Below, one piece after another: positions 12,001-22,689 of a stretch of 64,000 bases of DNA; within the stretch, counting starts at the first letter, position 1, and every line of letters starts with the position of its first letter. The position numbers were made by a program, and so were the translations under genes. The DNA lies in assembly GCA_011033025.1 (NCBI GenBank), contig WFMF01000016.1, positions 372,001 through 436,000 of the forward strand, given 5' to 3'. This DNA is from Beroe forskalii (lineage: Eukaryota > Ctenophora > Nuda > Beroida > Beroidae). The notes under the pieces were generated by a model. The model had not been told where the DNA came from and did no database searches. It saw nothing but the letters and a program-made list of their open reading frames with translations.

Positions 12001-12520
12001 AATATGATTGAATCTGCTAAGCGGATCCGCTTAACTAAGCGGATCCGCTGAGGTATTGGCAATATAAGTCCTCCAAGATCATTAAATCATTTTGATTCTT
12101 TTGCTCTCTCGTATACTTGATGATGCCATCTTTGAGTCAATTTAACTCAATCCGCTAAGCTGAATCAGCCTATTACAGTATTGAACAAAGAAACAAACCC
12201 GATTAGTTCATGCGTTTCTTCTGAACGTCTTCAGTATGACTATAAGCTTTAAAAGTTGACACATTGGACCTATAGCACCACTACCATAAGCTTAAGCAAT
12301 GTCTGCAATTACTCTGCCATCAGACTGCGACAGATCCGCGAACGCGCACAGTATAACAATCGCGCGCGCGGAAGCAACCAGCGCACAAAGTACTAGCAGA
12401 CGGGTCACGTGACATGACACGTGACATGACGTCACGAAACACAAAAAGCCCCTGCGGACAAGGAAGGCGTTGTCCAATTTCAAAAAACTTGATATATTCG
12501 TGATCAGCTCATCGAGATCT
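9013..12520. mobile_element. Foldback DNA transposon, copy A (Mutator-like, non-autonomous, ends eroded)
   Basis: The left arm (TTTTTCAAAGTTTTTTGGGC, then AGATCTCGATGAGCTGATCA and a CACGTG-rich segment) reappears inverted at the right side, ending at about 12520. Both arms carry several 16-bp palindromes AAGCGGATCCGCTTAG and a shared block with CCCCCGACACCACGCCCCCT. The centre is a 13-bp satellite. Compared with copy B at 44438-47490, the terminal 15 bp on the left and about 58 bp on the right are missing or replaced, so this copy cannot be given a target-site duplication. No transposase. Confidence 0.82.
10304..11065. repeat. 13-bp satellite core of foldback copy A
   Basis: About 58 copies of the 13-bp unit GAATCGAATCGAC. 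Three units make 39 bp, so every frame translates to a 13-residue repeat of the FVDSIRRFDSSIR kind; the 276-codon minus-strand frame over this stretch is an artefact. A short second array with the same right flank (CTGACGGAGGAAATCAAGG) lies at 11315-11365, evidence for a local duplication of the array edge. Confidence 0.95.
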
Positions 12521-12788
12521 TCAATTCTCGCCAAATCATGGTTCCATCTATATTATACATTCTTACATTATATTTATCGGTCCTCAGATTTATTCATTAT
12601 TTACAATTTATAATTTATAATTTACAACCACATTATTTTAGGTTTCATTGCTTAATTGAAGGTTTGTTTCATTCTGAAATTTTAGTTTCATTCTGAAAAA
12701 ATCTGCATTTGCTTATTTATCTGGAAATAATTTGTTGGCAGCAGGAAAAGTAGCTGATCATAAAAATCATTGAGCTGCTTAGGATGAA

Positions 12789-12852
12789 ATGTACATACAA
12801 TGGTTCTTTATTGTACTGACGTTATTTACAATTTCATCCTCATATTGGGGTG
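12789..12852 (+). CDS. ADAM exon 1, signal peptide
   Basis: ATG at 12789 opens 21 codons with a hydrophobic core, ending before GTAAGT with one base left over, which completes a Val codon with the TT that starts exon 2 at 13796. The nearby ATG at 12784 runs into a stop and is not used. Confidence 0.8.
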
Positions 12853-15800
12853 GTAAGTTCATACATTTTGTCTTTACTTATGATATAGAATAAAGTGATG
12901 AATAGACTTGAAAATATCAATCAGAATCCAACCAGTATAATTGATAACATCAAATTATCTTCAAAATCTGTTGGAATTTTTCCTGATTTATCTTGCATCT
13001 TGCTATGCCAAAATTCTCAATTAGAACTAAATTTATGAGCAACATATTGAAACAGTGGTATTTTATCTGGCAGGTTTCAAAAATCTGCATCAGAGTTCTG
13101 AGCATATTCAAAGTCCAAACAGACTCTGGTTGGACTCTGAGCAGACTCCATTTTAATATTCTGCCATCCATCGGTAGATAAGCTGCCATAGTCTGCCATT
13201 GGTCCAGCCCACCACATGGTTCTATACCAAGTCTGCCCGTGACTTGACTCTGATCAGACTCCAAGTCCACCAAGTATTTGTAGACTTAAATCTGCCAGCC
13301 CAGAACACAATCAGACTCAAATCCATCAAATTTATTTGAATCTCAAACCAAATGTAACCTAATCAACTCACCCAAAGCATAATGGCTAACCCTAACCCTA
13401 ATACTGTTATAGTTTCATAGGTGAAGGGGTAGAAATATAATATCATTGTGAGACTACCAGGCAGGATCCAACTCCACCTGGTACTCATGGACTTTGATAT
13501 CGATCAGAGTCTGCCAGGCTGAGTTGGTAGGATGTCCTTCACTTAGTCTGCTGGTAGTTTGGTGTCTGGCTGTGTATCAGCCAATCTATAGCAGATTCAA
13601 GCAGAGTCCACTTGAAGGCCAATTGCAGTGGCAGCATGCCCTACTTGGAACTCTATAGTGGATTTTGATCAAGGCAGACGTGATCAGTCTGCCACCAATA
13701 CTGCCAAATTTTGACCTAGATGCATATGATTATGTACTGTAGTACATATAATTAATTAATAATTATTAGCCCTGATATAGAAAACTTCATTGCAGTTGTT
13801 CCAGCTCTGAAGTATGCTGCTCAGTTGAACCACCATCAGAAGGTATTTCTTGTTTATCAATAATTTAATAGGATATACCATACACTCGTCATCGAAAAGA
13901 ACTATTATAATATCTATGTGGACCTTATGTACCTAATGCACAATCCATGAAGAAATAATATGTTGGCTTAGTGATGGATGATAGGTCATGAACTATTAAT
14001 AAATTTACAATTGTCAACATGCCCTGACACCATAATTTGCAGGAAGGTGAGATCAACAAGAGCCTGGTGCTCACAATAACATCAGACTCAATTGGAAAAA
14101 TATTACTTCACCTAACAGTGAACAGGTTTTAAACTCTTCCTATTTTTGTTATTGCATTCTTATTCATAAAATTCCTGTGAACTCATTTGCTGTTTTTCAA
14201 TAAATTCTAACAAATAATTGAATATAGGCCTATCTTGATGAAAGAGTATAGCTGTCTCGAGCACCACATGCAAAAGTCTGAGATTTGTCAACATTGTGGT
14301 TCATCTTACATCTACAAACTTACAAATCTGCAATGCTAAACATGACATCAGTCAGGTTGTAGCAGAAGGTGCAGAGAGACATGATGTCTATGGCTCACAT
14401 CGTGTGAAACATGTCCTGAATACCGAGTGTCACTACCACGGTACGATTGCTACACTTCCACACTCACATGCTATCCTCAGTAACTGCTCTGGTGCATTCA
14501 GGTATTGACTCTATAGCGACACCAAGCATCAGGGAATGGGGATCAGGAAATAATGAAGATTATAAACTATGATTTTTTTTTGTAATTCACCCTGCCTGTA
14601 GTCACACATACAAACTCGGTGATCTGAAAATGAGCGGGGCGAGCGGGGCTCATTTTCAGATCACCGAGTTTGTATGTGTGACTACAGGCAGGGTGAATTA
14701 CAAATAAAACCAAGCATTGGCATGTAATTTGCATAGGTATCATGTAGTTAATAGTGTAGTACACTCTACATGCAGGTTATCTCGTTGAACGAGAAAGGTA
14801 TATGTACCAAGAGTGCCATATATAGAATTAAAACCTATAAACTATGAAGTTATAGATTTAGATGGGTGTTTATAAGCTTGGATAGAATTTATAAAGCTCT
14901 TGGAACATGTTTCAAGTGTTTTATAAATACTTATAAGAACAGTTGACACCCTTATCTTTCCCATTTGAATAACTAGTCTCGCACCAAGATAGGTGCTTCA
15001 TTTTAAAACTTCGCGGATGAGTCTGTTATTTTTCCATTTGCTGAATTAATCGCATACAAATTGTTCGGATTTGGTCAATTGCAACGGTCTTGCTCATGTA
15101 TAATTCACGTGAGAAGTTAATGCATTAGTCGTGTCAATAGACACCTAGAAACTTTAATCGCGAGTGGCAAATAATGAATGGTATAAATTGAATTGCCGGT
15201 GCCCTCATGTGAGTTGGGTTTCATATAACATTGGGTCACTAAATTGATGATTCAGGATCCCAAACCAGAAATCAAAGAGAATTGCTAAGAAAATGTTCAA
15301 ACAGAAGATTGGGTATTGTATTTGTTGAAATGTTGACTCATTGAAGACACAGGAGCCAACATTTGATAATAATGTGTCTCTTAATTAAGCATTCATTATG
15401 ACTGATATCATACTCATTGTTGTGTTATGTCCGAATGTGCACCTAATCTCAGTTAACCTCCCTGACTCACTGACTGCGGTTTTGTTAACAGGGAAGGGGC
15501 AGAGACGTGTCCACAGTACAATATTTACTGTCGGAACTACCGGTATGACATCAACCGGCCTAGGTGAAGCATTTCCAGGATAGACTCGGTCAGAGCGGCT
15601 TTGAATTCATAAATTGATAAGTGGTAAGGAATATTCGGCACGTCCGCACGTTGGTACCGACACGTTGGCGTCTGCCGTACAGTAAACCTATCGTAAATTT
15701 TTTGGTTGGTACCAACTTCATATTCCAGGCGCGTCCTAGACTAACTCAACCACTCACTTGTGATTTCTGTGTGTGCAATCACACTTGAATTGTTGTAATT

Positions 15801-18800
15801 ACACGGAATTACACAACGACACACTCATCTATTAACCTACAAAAATCTTGTCTCAAAGAGATGCCGAATTTTATCGGTATCATTTTCATCTGTTTTTTGT
15901 CAGAATTGTCTCGTAAATGACCCCATAAATCACTTGTGATTTATGTACGAATAATGTGCTTTTACTCATCGATAGAGCACGTTTCACACTCATGATATTT
16001 CTGACATAAACTCTTTTCGTAGATGCAACATTTCTGCTTGATATGAACCAGAAATGTAACTTTTCTTCAATCACTCAAGTTTCTATAAATTTAAGGTTAC
16101 CGTTCTTCAGGGGAAGCATATCAGGTTTGAATGAAACGTGGTACCTTGTGCCAGAGAACGGTGGGTATGTCATTTTCCCAGAATCAAGCATCCCTGCGAG
16201 TAGTGATCTACAAACACTCGGTATGACAATCATTAATAAATGACAGAGAACAAAACAATTAAAGTCTTTAGTTAAATAAATAGCTAAGTTTTATATTTTA
16301 TAAATAAATTTTATTATTCTCCGAGATTAACGTAACAAAAACTCATGCTCACAAAAATGGATAAGTAAAAATTCCTCATGCGTCATGATATCCTAAACTC
16401 TGATCGTAATACATATTGGTGACTTCTATAAATCACAAAATCATTTTCAGATTTTCTGGAAGATCCATCAAGCAAAAGGCCCAGGAGCTCACTTTACCGA
16501 CGGAAGCGCGATTACGAAGTGAAGCCGGTGCAAAGGCACAAGTTCATCATAGAAGTGGTAGTAGTAACAGACCTGGCCTTGCTCAGCCAGTTTAACAACA
16601 ACGTGACGGCTATGGAAGAGTTCGCGCTGAGCACCATGGCCCAAGTGGACTACATCTACCAGAAAGTGGGCATGAGAGTTGCCCTGATTGGCATGGAGAT
16701 CTGGAGACAGGAGGATAGGATGAATGTGTCAACGGAGGCAGGGGAGTCTCTCAGAGACTTCAAATACTACAGACGGAACACACTCCTGGAAGAGTTCAAG
16801 CAACATGACTCCAGCACCCTAATGACGTAGGTGTTCAACGATAATGTTTGCAGTTTTCTGTATGCAGGTTAATAATGAGACCATTAAAATTGTCATAACA
16901 TCGTACGATTGTCTTTTGAAGTCTCATTTGGTTGGCAGTTGGCACTAAAACTCGAGGAGTTGGTAACGCGGCGGAAGTCTGCGATTTAACAACGGACTAG
17001 AGTGAAATTCACATTTGTTTACATTGCACTTAGCTGTGTGGCAGAAAGTGCTGCAGGCGTTTTTCCACCAATTTACTGATAAAACCATTTGTGAGCGTCC
17101 AATTGATACCAAAGTCCAATATTAGCATGCATACAGTTTATGGGAATCTAAAACTAAAAAGCGTTTGTGAAAATGTGAAGCAATTCCATCATAAAAGGCC
17201 TGGATAATTGCAAATGTAATTACGGACCGAAATTAATTTTTGGCCCGAAACTGCCAGTCTTGGTCCGAATCTGACTTAATTCTGCTGCATATTCGTCATT
17301 TTTAAAATGAAAATGGTTCGATTTTCCCAGGCGATAACTGATAACCTGTATCCATGAAATCTTGAGTATCGAATGGTTTTGTCAGTGAATTAGTCGCAAA
17401 ATGTGCGGAGCATTTTCAATCCAAAACTGATTTATGCTGTTCACAATTAAATTGGCCTTTACAACAAAACTAATTCAAACCTGCATGTCTTTCATAATAT
17501 AAGTTCATAGTAGTTGCCGTATTGGAAAGTAATACGGTAAATAATAAAGGCTCGCCCTTCGGGCTCCATTTTATTTCTCACCGTATTATTACCCTGATTA
17601 TCCGGCTAATGAATATATTCATTATTCCCTGTTTTAGAACCTTATGCTGAAGCTCAATCATCACCATAGATTTATACGTACCTACCCTAGGAATTTCCTG
17701 GGAATAGTATTTCCTTACAACAAAAAACTCTTGAGAAAACATGCCTTGAGTAACGTATTCTTACACGCGATTCTAGTGACGATAATACTCAATGCAAATG
17801 TTTCACACCTCTTCCATGGGAACATTTTACTTCAAATAGCCGATTTCAATCACACTAAGGGGATAAGATTTCTCAGGAATCTGCGGATGCAAACCTGGGG
17901 CACACCCTGAACATACCTGGGGCACACCTTGGGCACGTGACAGGAGGAAAGAATTCCCAAACTGCTTTCTAGATATTAAATTTCACAGCACCACTGCTTT
18001 CAAGGGAGTAGATTTCACAGCACCACTGCTTTCAGGGGAGTAGATTTCACAGCACCACTGCTTTCAGGAGAGTAGATTTCACAGCACCACTGCTTTCGGG
18101 GGAGTAAATTTCACAGCACCACTGTTTTCAGGGGAGTAGATTTCACAGCACCACTGCTTTCAGGGGAGTAGATTTCACAGCAACACAGCTTTCAGGGGAG
18201 TAGATTTCACAGCACCACTACTTTCAGGGGAGTAGATTTCACAGCACCACTGCTTTCAGGGGAGTAGATTTCACAGCACCACTGCTTTCAGGAGAGTAGA
18301 TTTCACAGCACCACTGCTTTCAGGGGAGTAGATTTCACAGCACTACTGCTTTCAGGAGAGTAGATTTCACAGCAACACTGTTTTCAGGGGAGTAGATTTC
18401 ACAGCAACACTGCTTTCAGGGGAGTAGATTTCACAGCACCACTTCATTCTGGGGAGTAGATTTCACAGCACCACTGTTTTCAGGAGAGTAGATTTCACAG
18501 CACCACTGTTTTCAGGAGAGTAGATTTCACAGCACTACTGCTTTCTGGGGAGTAGATTTCACAGCACCACTGTTTTCAGGAGAGTAGATTTCACAGCAGC
18601 ACTGCTTTCAGGGGAGTAGATTTCACAGCAGCACTGCTTTCAGGGGAGTAGATTTCACAGCACTACTGCTTTCAGGAGAGTAGATTTCACAGCAGCACTG
18701 CTTTCAGGGGAGTAGATTTCACAGCACCCCTGCTTTCAGGAGAGTAGATTTCACAGCACCCCTGCTTTCAGGGGAGTAGATTTCACAGCACCACTTCATT

Positions 18801-21800
18801 CTGGGGAGTAGATTTCACAGCACCACTGTTTTCAGGAGAGTAGATTTCACAGCAGCACTGCTTTCAGGGGAGTATATTTCACAACACCACTTCATTCTGG
18901 GGAGTAGATTTCACAGCACCACTGTTTTCAGGAGAGTAGATTTCATAGCAACACTGCTTTCAGGAGAGTATATTTCACAACACCACTGCTTTCAGGGGAG
19001 TAGATTTCACAACACCACTGCTTTCTGGGGAGTAGATTTCACAGCACCACTTCTTTTCAGGGGGAGTAGATTTCACAGCACCACTGTTTTCAGGAGAGTA
19101 GATTTCACAGCAGCACTGCTTTCAGGGGAGTAGATTTCACAACACCACTGCTTTCAGGGGAGTATATTTCACAACAACACTGCTTTCGGGGGAGTAAATT
19201 TCACAGCATTAATGCTTTCAGAGGGAGTAGATTTCACAGCATTAATGCTTTCAGGGGAGTAGATTTCACAGCATTAATGCTTTCAGGGGAGTAGATTTCA
19301 CAGCATTAATGCTTTCAGGGGAGTAGATTTCACAACACCACTGTTTTCAGGAGAGTAGATTTCACAGCAACACTGCTTTCAGGGGAGTAGATTTCACAGC
19401 ACCACTGCTTTCAGGGGAGTAGATTTCACAGCACCACTGCTTTCAGAGGGAGTAGATTTCACAGCATTAATGCTTTCTGGGGAGTAGATTTCACAGCACC
19501 ACTGCTTTCAGGAGAGTAGATTTCACAACACCACTGTTTTCAGGAGAGTAGATTTCACAGCAACACTGCTTTCAGGAGAGTAGATTTCACAGCACCACTG
19601 CTTTCAGGGGAGTAGATTTCACAGCACCACTGCTTTCAGAGGGAGTAGATTTCACAGCATTAATGCTTTCAGGGGAGTAGATTTCACAGCATTAATGCTT
19701 TCAGGGGAGTAGATTTCACAGCATTAATGCTTTCAGGGGAGTAGATTTCACAGCACCACTGCTTTCAGGGGAGTAGATTTCACAGCTCCACTGCATTCAG
19801 GGGAGTAGATTTCACAGCACCACTGCTTTCAGGGGAGTAGATTTCACAGCACCACTGCTTTCAGGGGAGTAGATTTCACAGCATTAATGCTTTCAGGGGA
19901 GTAGATTTCACAGCATTAATGCTTTCAGGGGAGTAGATTTCACAGCACCACTGCTTTCAGGGGAGTAGATTTCACAGCTCCACTGCATTCTGGGGAGTAG
20001 ATTTCACAGCACCACTGCATTCTGGGGAGTAAATTTCACAGCATTAATGCTTTCAGGGGAGTAGATTTCACAGCACCACTGCTTTCAGGGGAGTAGATTT
20101 CACAGCACCACTGCTTTCAGGGGAGTAGATTTCACAGCACCCCTGCTTTCAGGGGAGTAGATTTCACAGCACCACTGTTTTCAGGGGAGTAGATTTCACA
20201 ACACCACTGCTTTCAGGGGAGTAGATTTCACAGCACCACTGCTTTCAGGGGAGTAGATTTCACAGCACTACTGCTTTCAGGGGGAGTAGATTTCACAACA
20301 CCACTGCTTTCAGGGGAGTAGATTTCACAGCACCACTGCTTTCAGGGGAGTAGATTTCACAGCAACACTGCTTTCAGGAGAGTAGATTTCACAGCACCAC
20401 TTCACTCTGGGGAGTAGATTTCACAACACCACTGCTTTCAGGGGAGTAGATTTCACAGCACCACTGTTTTCAGGGGAGTAGATTTCACAGCACCACTGTT
20501 TTCAGGGGAGTAGATTTCACCGCACCACTGTTTTCAGGGGAGTAGATTTCACAGCACCACTGCTTTCAGGGGAGTAGATTTCACAGCAACACTGCTTTCG
20601 GCGGAGTAGATTTCACAGCACCACTGCTTTCAGGGGAGTAGATTTCACAGCACCACTGCTTTCAGGGGAGTAGATTTCACAGCAACACTGCTTTCGGGGG
20701 AGTAAATTTCACAGCATTAATGCTTTCAGGGGAGTAGATTTCTATGGACCCACTGTTGGAATGGCCCTGGTGGGCACTATTTGCCAGAGCAGCTGCTGTA
20801 ACGTTAACAGCAACACCAGGAACAGCTCCAAGTTCCTTGCGTCAGTCATTGCTCACGAGTTGGGACACAACCTTGGACTGCGCCACGACACAGGTTAGTA
20901 AGATGCAGGCGTATTACTGGTAATTGGCATGGTAAGATCTGAGTTTATCAAGTGTAAAACGTCCTAAATGACTCAACTTCCTTCACGATATTCTCAGGTA
21001 TATTTCCAACAGACTCACTTCACCAGACTTTCAGTGACGGATGACGATGACGACTGCAAGTGTCCACCGGACCACACCACCTGTATCATGGGAGGTTCTA
21101 TAGGAGGCGTCGTACCCAAGCTGTTCAGCGACTGTAGTAAGGAGTTCCTTAACTCCACTGAGTTTGTAGAGGAGGACTCCTACTGTTTGTGGGACGTGCC
21201 GGAGTCACTGTACGGGGACCCGGTGTGTGGCAATGGCTTTGTGGAGGAGGGGGAGGAGTGCGACTGTGGTTCTGAGGAGGTAGGAGGGTGGCTGTTTTGT
21301 CTGATAAGGTGTACTTTCATCCGTTCTGAACATTGAGTTAGGAGTTTTCAGTTGACGACTTCAAACTCTCTGATACTGCATTCAACTTTTACCACTTACT
21401 ATTGTTTCGTCACCGATTGTTGCGTCAAACAACTTACAGGGTGCGCCAAAAGTCTTGTCCCCTTTTACTTTTTTGATTATTCGAAAAATACAGCAGATAT
21501 TTCGATTTTGTAAAAAGTTTCGTTAAATACAACCAAAGAATGGCAGATTCTGAGATTTTTGGGTTGCTATGACTTTCATAGCAACCACACGAGTCTCCAT
21601 AGCAACCAGGCTCAAAATGGAAGAATCTGGGCGTCTTTAAGAAAACAAACTCACTAACGGCCATTTATTTCAATTCTATTGATGATGGAAATGGAAGTAA
21701 ACAATACAAAATCATCAAATAAAGTGAATCTAGCTCAAAAGGGATTCAGTGCATGTTCGAAGTAATCTCCTTGGGTAGAATTTGGGGCTAATTTTAGTGA

Positions 21801-22384
21801 AAATCCTTGAATTTTAGGCCCGGTTGCTATGGAAACTTGTGTGGTTGCTATGGAAGTCGAATCAACCTGAAAATCTCAGAATTCAGCATTGACTGGTTAT
21901 GATCACTAAAAATTTTCACAGAATCGAAATATCTATCCTGTATGATGACCAATCAAATAAGCAAATTTGGTCTAGATTTATGTCAAAAATGCCAATAATC
22001 TTCAATTTTTATGTCGGTTGCTATGGGAACTCGTGTGGTTGCTATGGACGTCATAGCAACCCAAAAATCTCAGAATCCGCCATTCTTTGGTTGTATTTAA
22101 AGAAACTTTTTACAGAATCGAAACATCTGCGAAATTTTTCGAATGATCAAAAAAATAAAAGGGGACAAGACTTTTGGCGCACCCTGTATTAATATTTTCA
22201 CTTCTAGGAGTGTTTGGCGAGTGACCCGTGTTGTGAGCCTGTTGGGTGTAAGCTGAAGGAAGGAGCTCAGTGCTACGCGGGAGACTGCTGTGATGACTGC
22301 AAGTTCCTGCACTATAAGAAAGTGTGTCGGGCTGCATCCTCAGAGTGTGACTTGGTGGAGTACTGCAACGGAACACACCCTCAG
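12789..22384 (+). CDS. ADAM-family metalloprotease-disintegrin (ten exons, 3' part not found)
   Basis: Membrane or secreted zinc protease that sheds cell-surface proteins. Exons: 12789-12852, 13796-13842, 14043-14125, 14228-about 14279, 14356-14501, 16111-16220, 16451-16826, 20730-20893, 21035-21279, 22208-22384. Exon 1 encodes a signal peptide (MYIQWFFIVLTLFTISSS). Exons 2-6 give the prodomain, with ECHYHGTI...LSNCSGAFRG. Exon 7 has a furin-type RRKR site and the start of the catalytic domain (VVVVTDLALLSQF). Exon 8 carries HELGHNLGLRHD, the intact HExxHxxGxxHD zinc site. Exon 9 has CIMGGSIGG...FSDCS and PVCGNGFVEEGEECDCGSEE; exon 10 the disintegrin loop (CRAASSECDLVEYC). All splice phases agree except the poorly defined 3' end of exon 4. 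Cysteine-rich, transmembrane and tail exons are not seen; a CR1-type element lies just beyond exon 10. Family certain; subfamily not assigned. Confidence 0.93.
14579..14705. repeat. Near-perfect hairpin with 57-bp arms
   Basis: The left arm (TTTGTAATTCACCCTGCCTG... to ...GATCTGAAAATGAGC) and its exact complement are separated by about 12 bp (GGGGCGAGCGGG). It sits in the ADAM intron after exon 5. Either a very young miniature inverted-repeat element or a hairpin created during repair. No target-site duplication is obvious. Confidence 0.9.
16451..16826 (+). CDS. ADAM exon 7: furin site and first half of catalytic domain
   Basis: The exon follows TTTTCAG and ends at a GTAGGT donor with two bases (AC) left. 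It holds SSLYRRKRDYEVKPV, a pro-convertase site that releases the prodomain, then KFIIEVVVVTDLALLSQF and GMRVALIGMEIWRQEDR, the first strands and helices of the reprolysin fold. The next coding bases are 3.9 kb away, after the minisatellite. Confidence 0.92.
16827..17970 (+). other. ADAM intron 7, unique part
   Basis: Intron DNA without genes. It contains a short imperfect hairpin at 17526-17596 (GTAATACGGTAAATAATAAA paired with a TTTATTTCTCACCGTATTATT-like arm around CGCCCTTCGGGC). The 88-codon frame at 17644-17910 has no family features. Confidence 0.6.
17970..20729 (+). repeat. 32-bp minisatellite made of copies of the ADAM exon 8 splice acceptor
   Basis: About 85 head-to-tail copies of a 32-bp unit. 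Each unit contains CACTGCTTTCAG followed by GGGAGTAGATTTC, which is the true 3' splice site and the first 13 coding bases of exon 8 at 20730; after that the exon reads TATGG and the repeat reads ACAGC. The array abuts the exon with no spacer. Variants include GCATTAATGC (replacing GCACCACTGC), AACACC, and CATTCTG in place of the acceptor. Not coding; open frames are not expected since 32 is not a multiple of three. Confidence 0.97.
20730..20893 (+). CDS. ADAM exon 8: zinc-binding active site
   Basis: The exon starts right after TTTCAG, completes the Thr codon left by exon 7 (AC+G) and reads GVDFYGPTVGMALVGTIC, then ASVIAHELGHNLGLRHD. His, Glu, His, Gly, His and Asp of the reprolysin zinc signature are all present. 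GTTAGT donor follows at 20894. Its first 13 bases are repeated in every unit of the upstream minisatellite. Confidence 0.96.
21437..22186. mobile_element. Mariner-like MITE in the ADAM intron
   Basis: A 750-bp element with terminal inverted repeats beginning CAGGGTGCGCCAAAAGTCTT and flanked by TA on both sides (21435-21436 and 22187-22188), the target duplication of Tc1/mariner elements. Inverted similarity extends roughly 120 bp inward on each side. The interior contains several GGTTGCTATGG/CCATAGCAACC motifs. No transposase. It lies between ADAM exons 9 and 10 and has not disturbed either. Confidence 0.9.
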
Positions 22385-22689
22385 GTAGGATTGTCTGTTG
22401 TCTACGTGTTGTTTTGTTAGACTGGCTAATAACCACATGATATTGGAAAGCTTCTGATATTATAATCTGTCATACCAATCAATTTCTTACCGCAAGCGGT
22501 TCATGTGCCTTGTTATTGCTTGCTGAACGTACGTACGTTTAGGGTACGTTTAGGGTTGTTTGACTGGGCGTGCTCAGGACATCTGCGTCATGCGCGTCTC
22601 CTTCCAGCTCAGCAATGAGTTGTTGTTCATAGCTGTGTACCCCGGAACAGGAGGTGTATCCGAACTGCTCAAGGAACCTGCCTAAACCG
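22385..22689. other. ADAM intron sequence before the retroelement
   Basis: Starts with the GTAGGA donor after exon 10. No further ADAM exon (expected to start with a Cys-Pro pair and continue into the cysteine-rich domain) is seen before the retroelement begins. Confidence 0.5.

Noticed and set aside
17970-20729. CRISPR-like array
   Set aside because: Units are contiguous 32-bp tandem copies without unique spacers, inside an animal gene intron; the unit derives from a splice junction.
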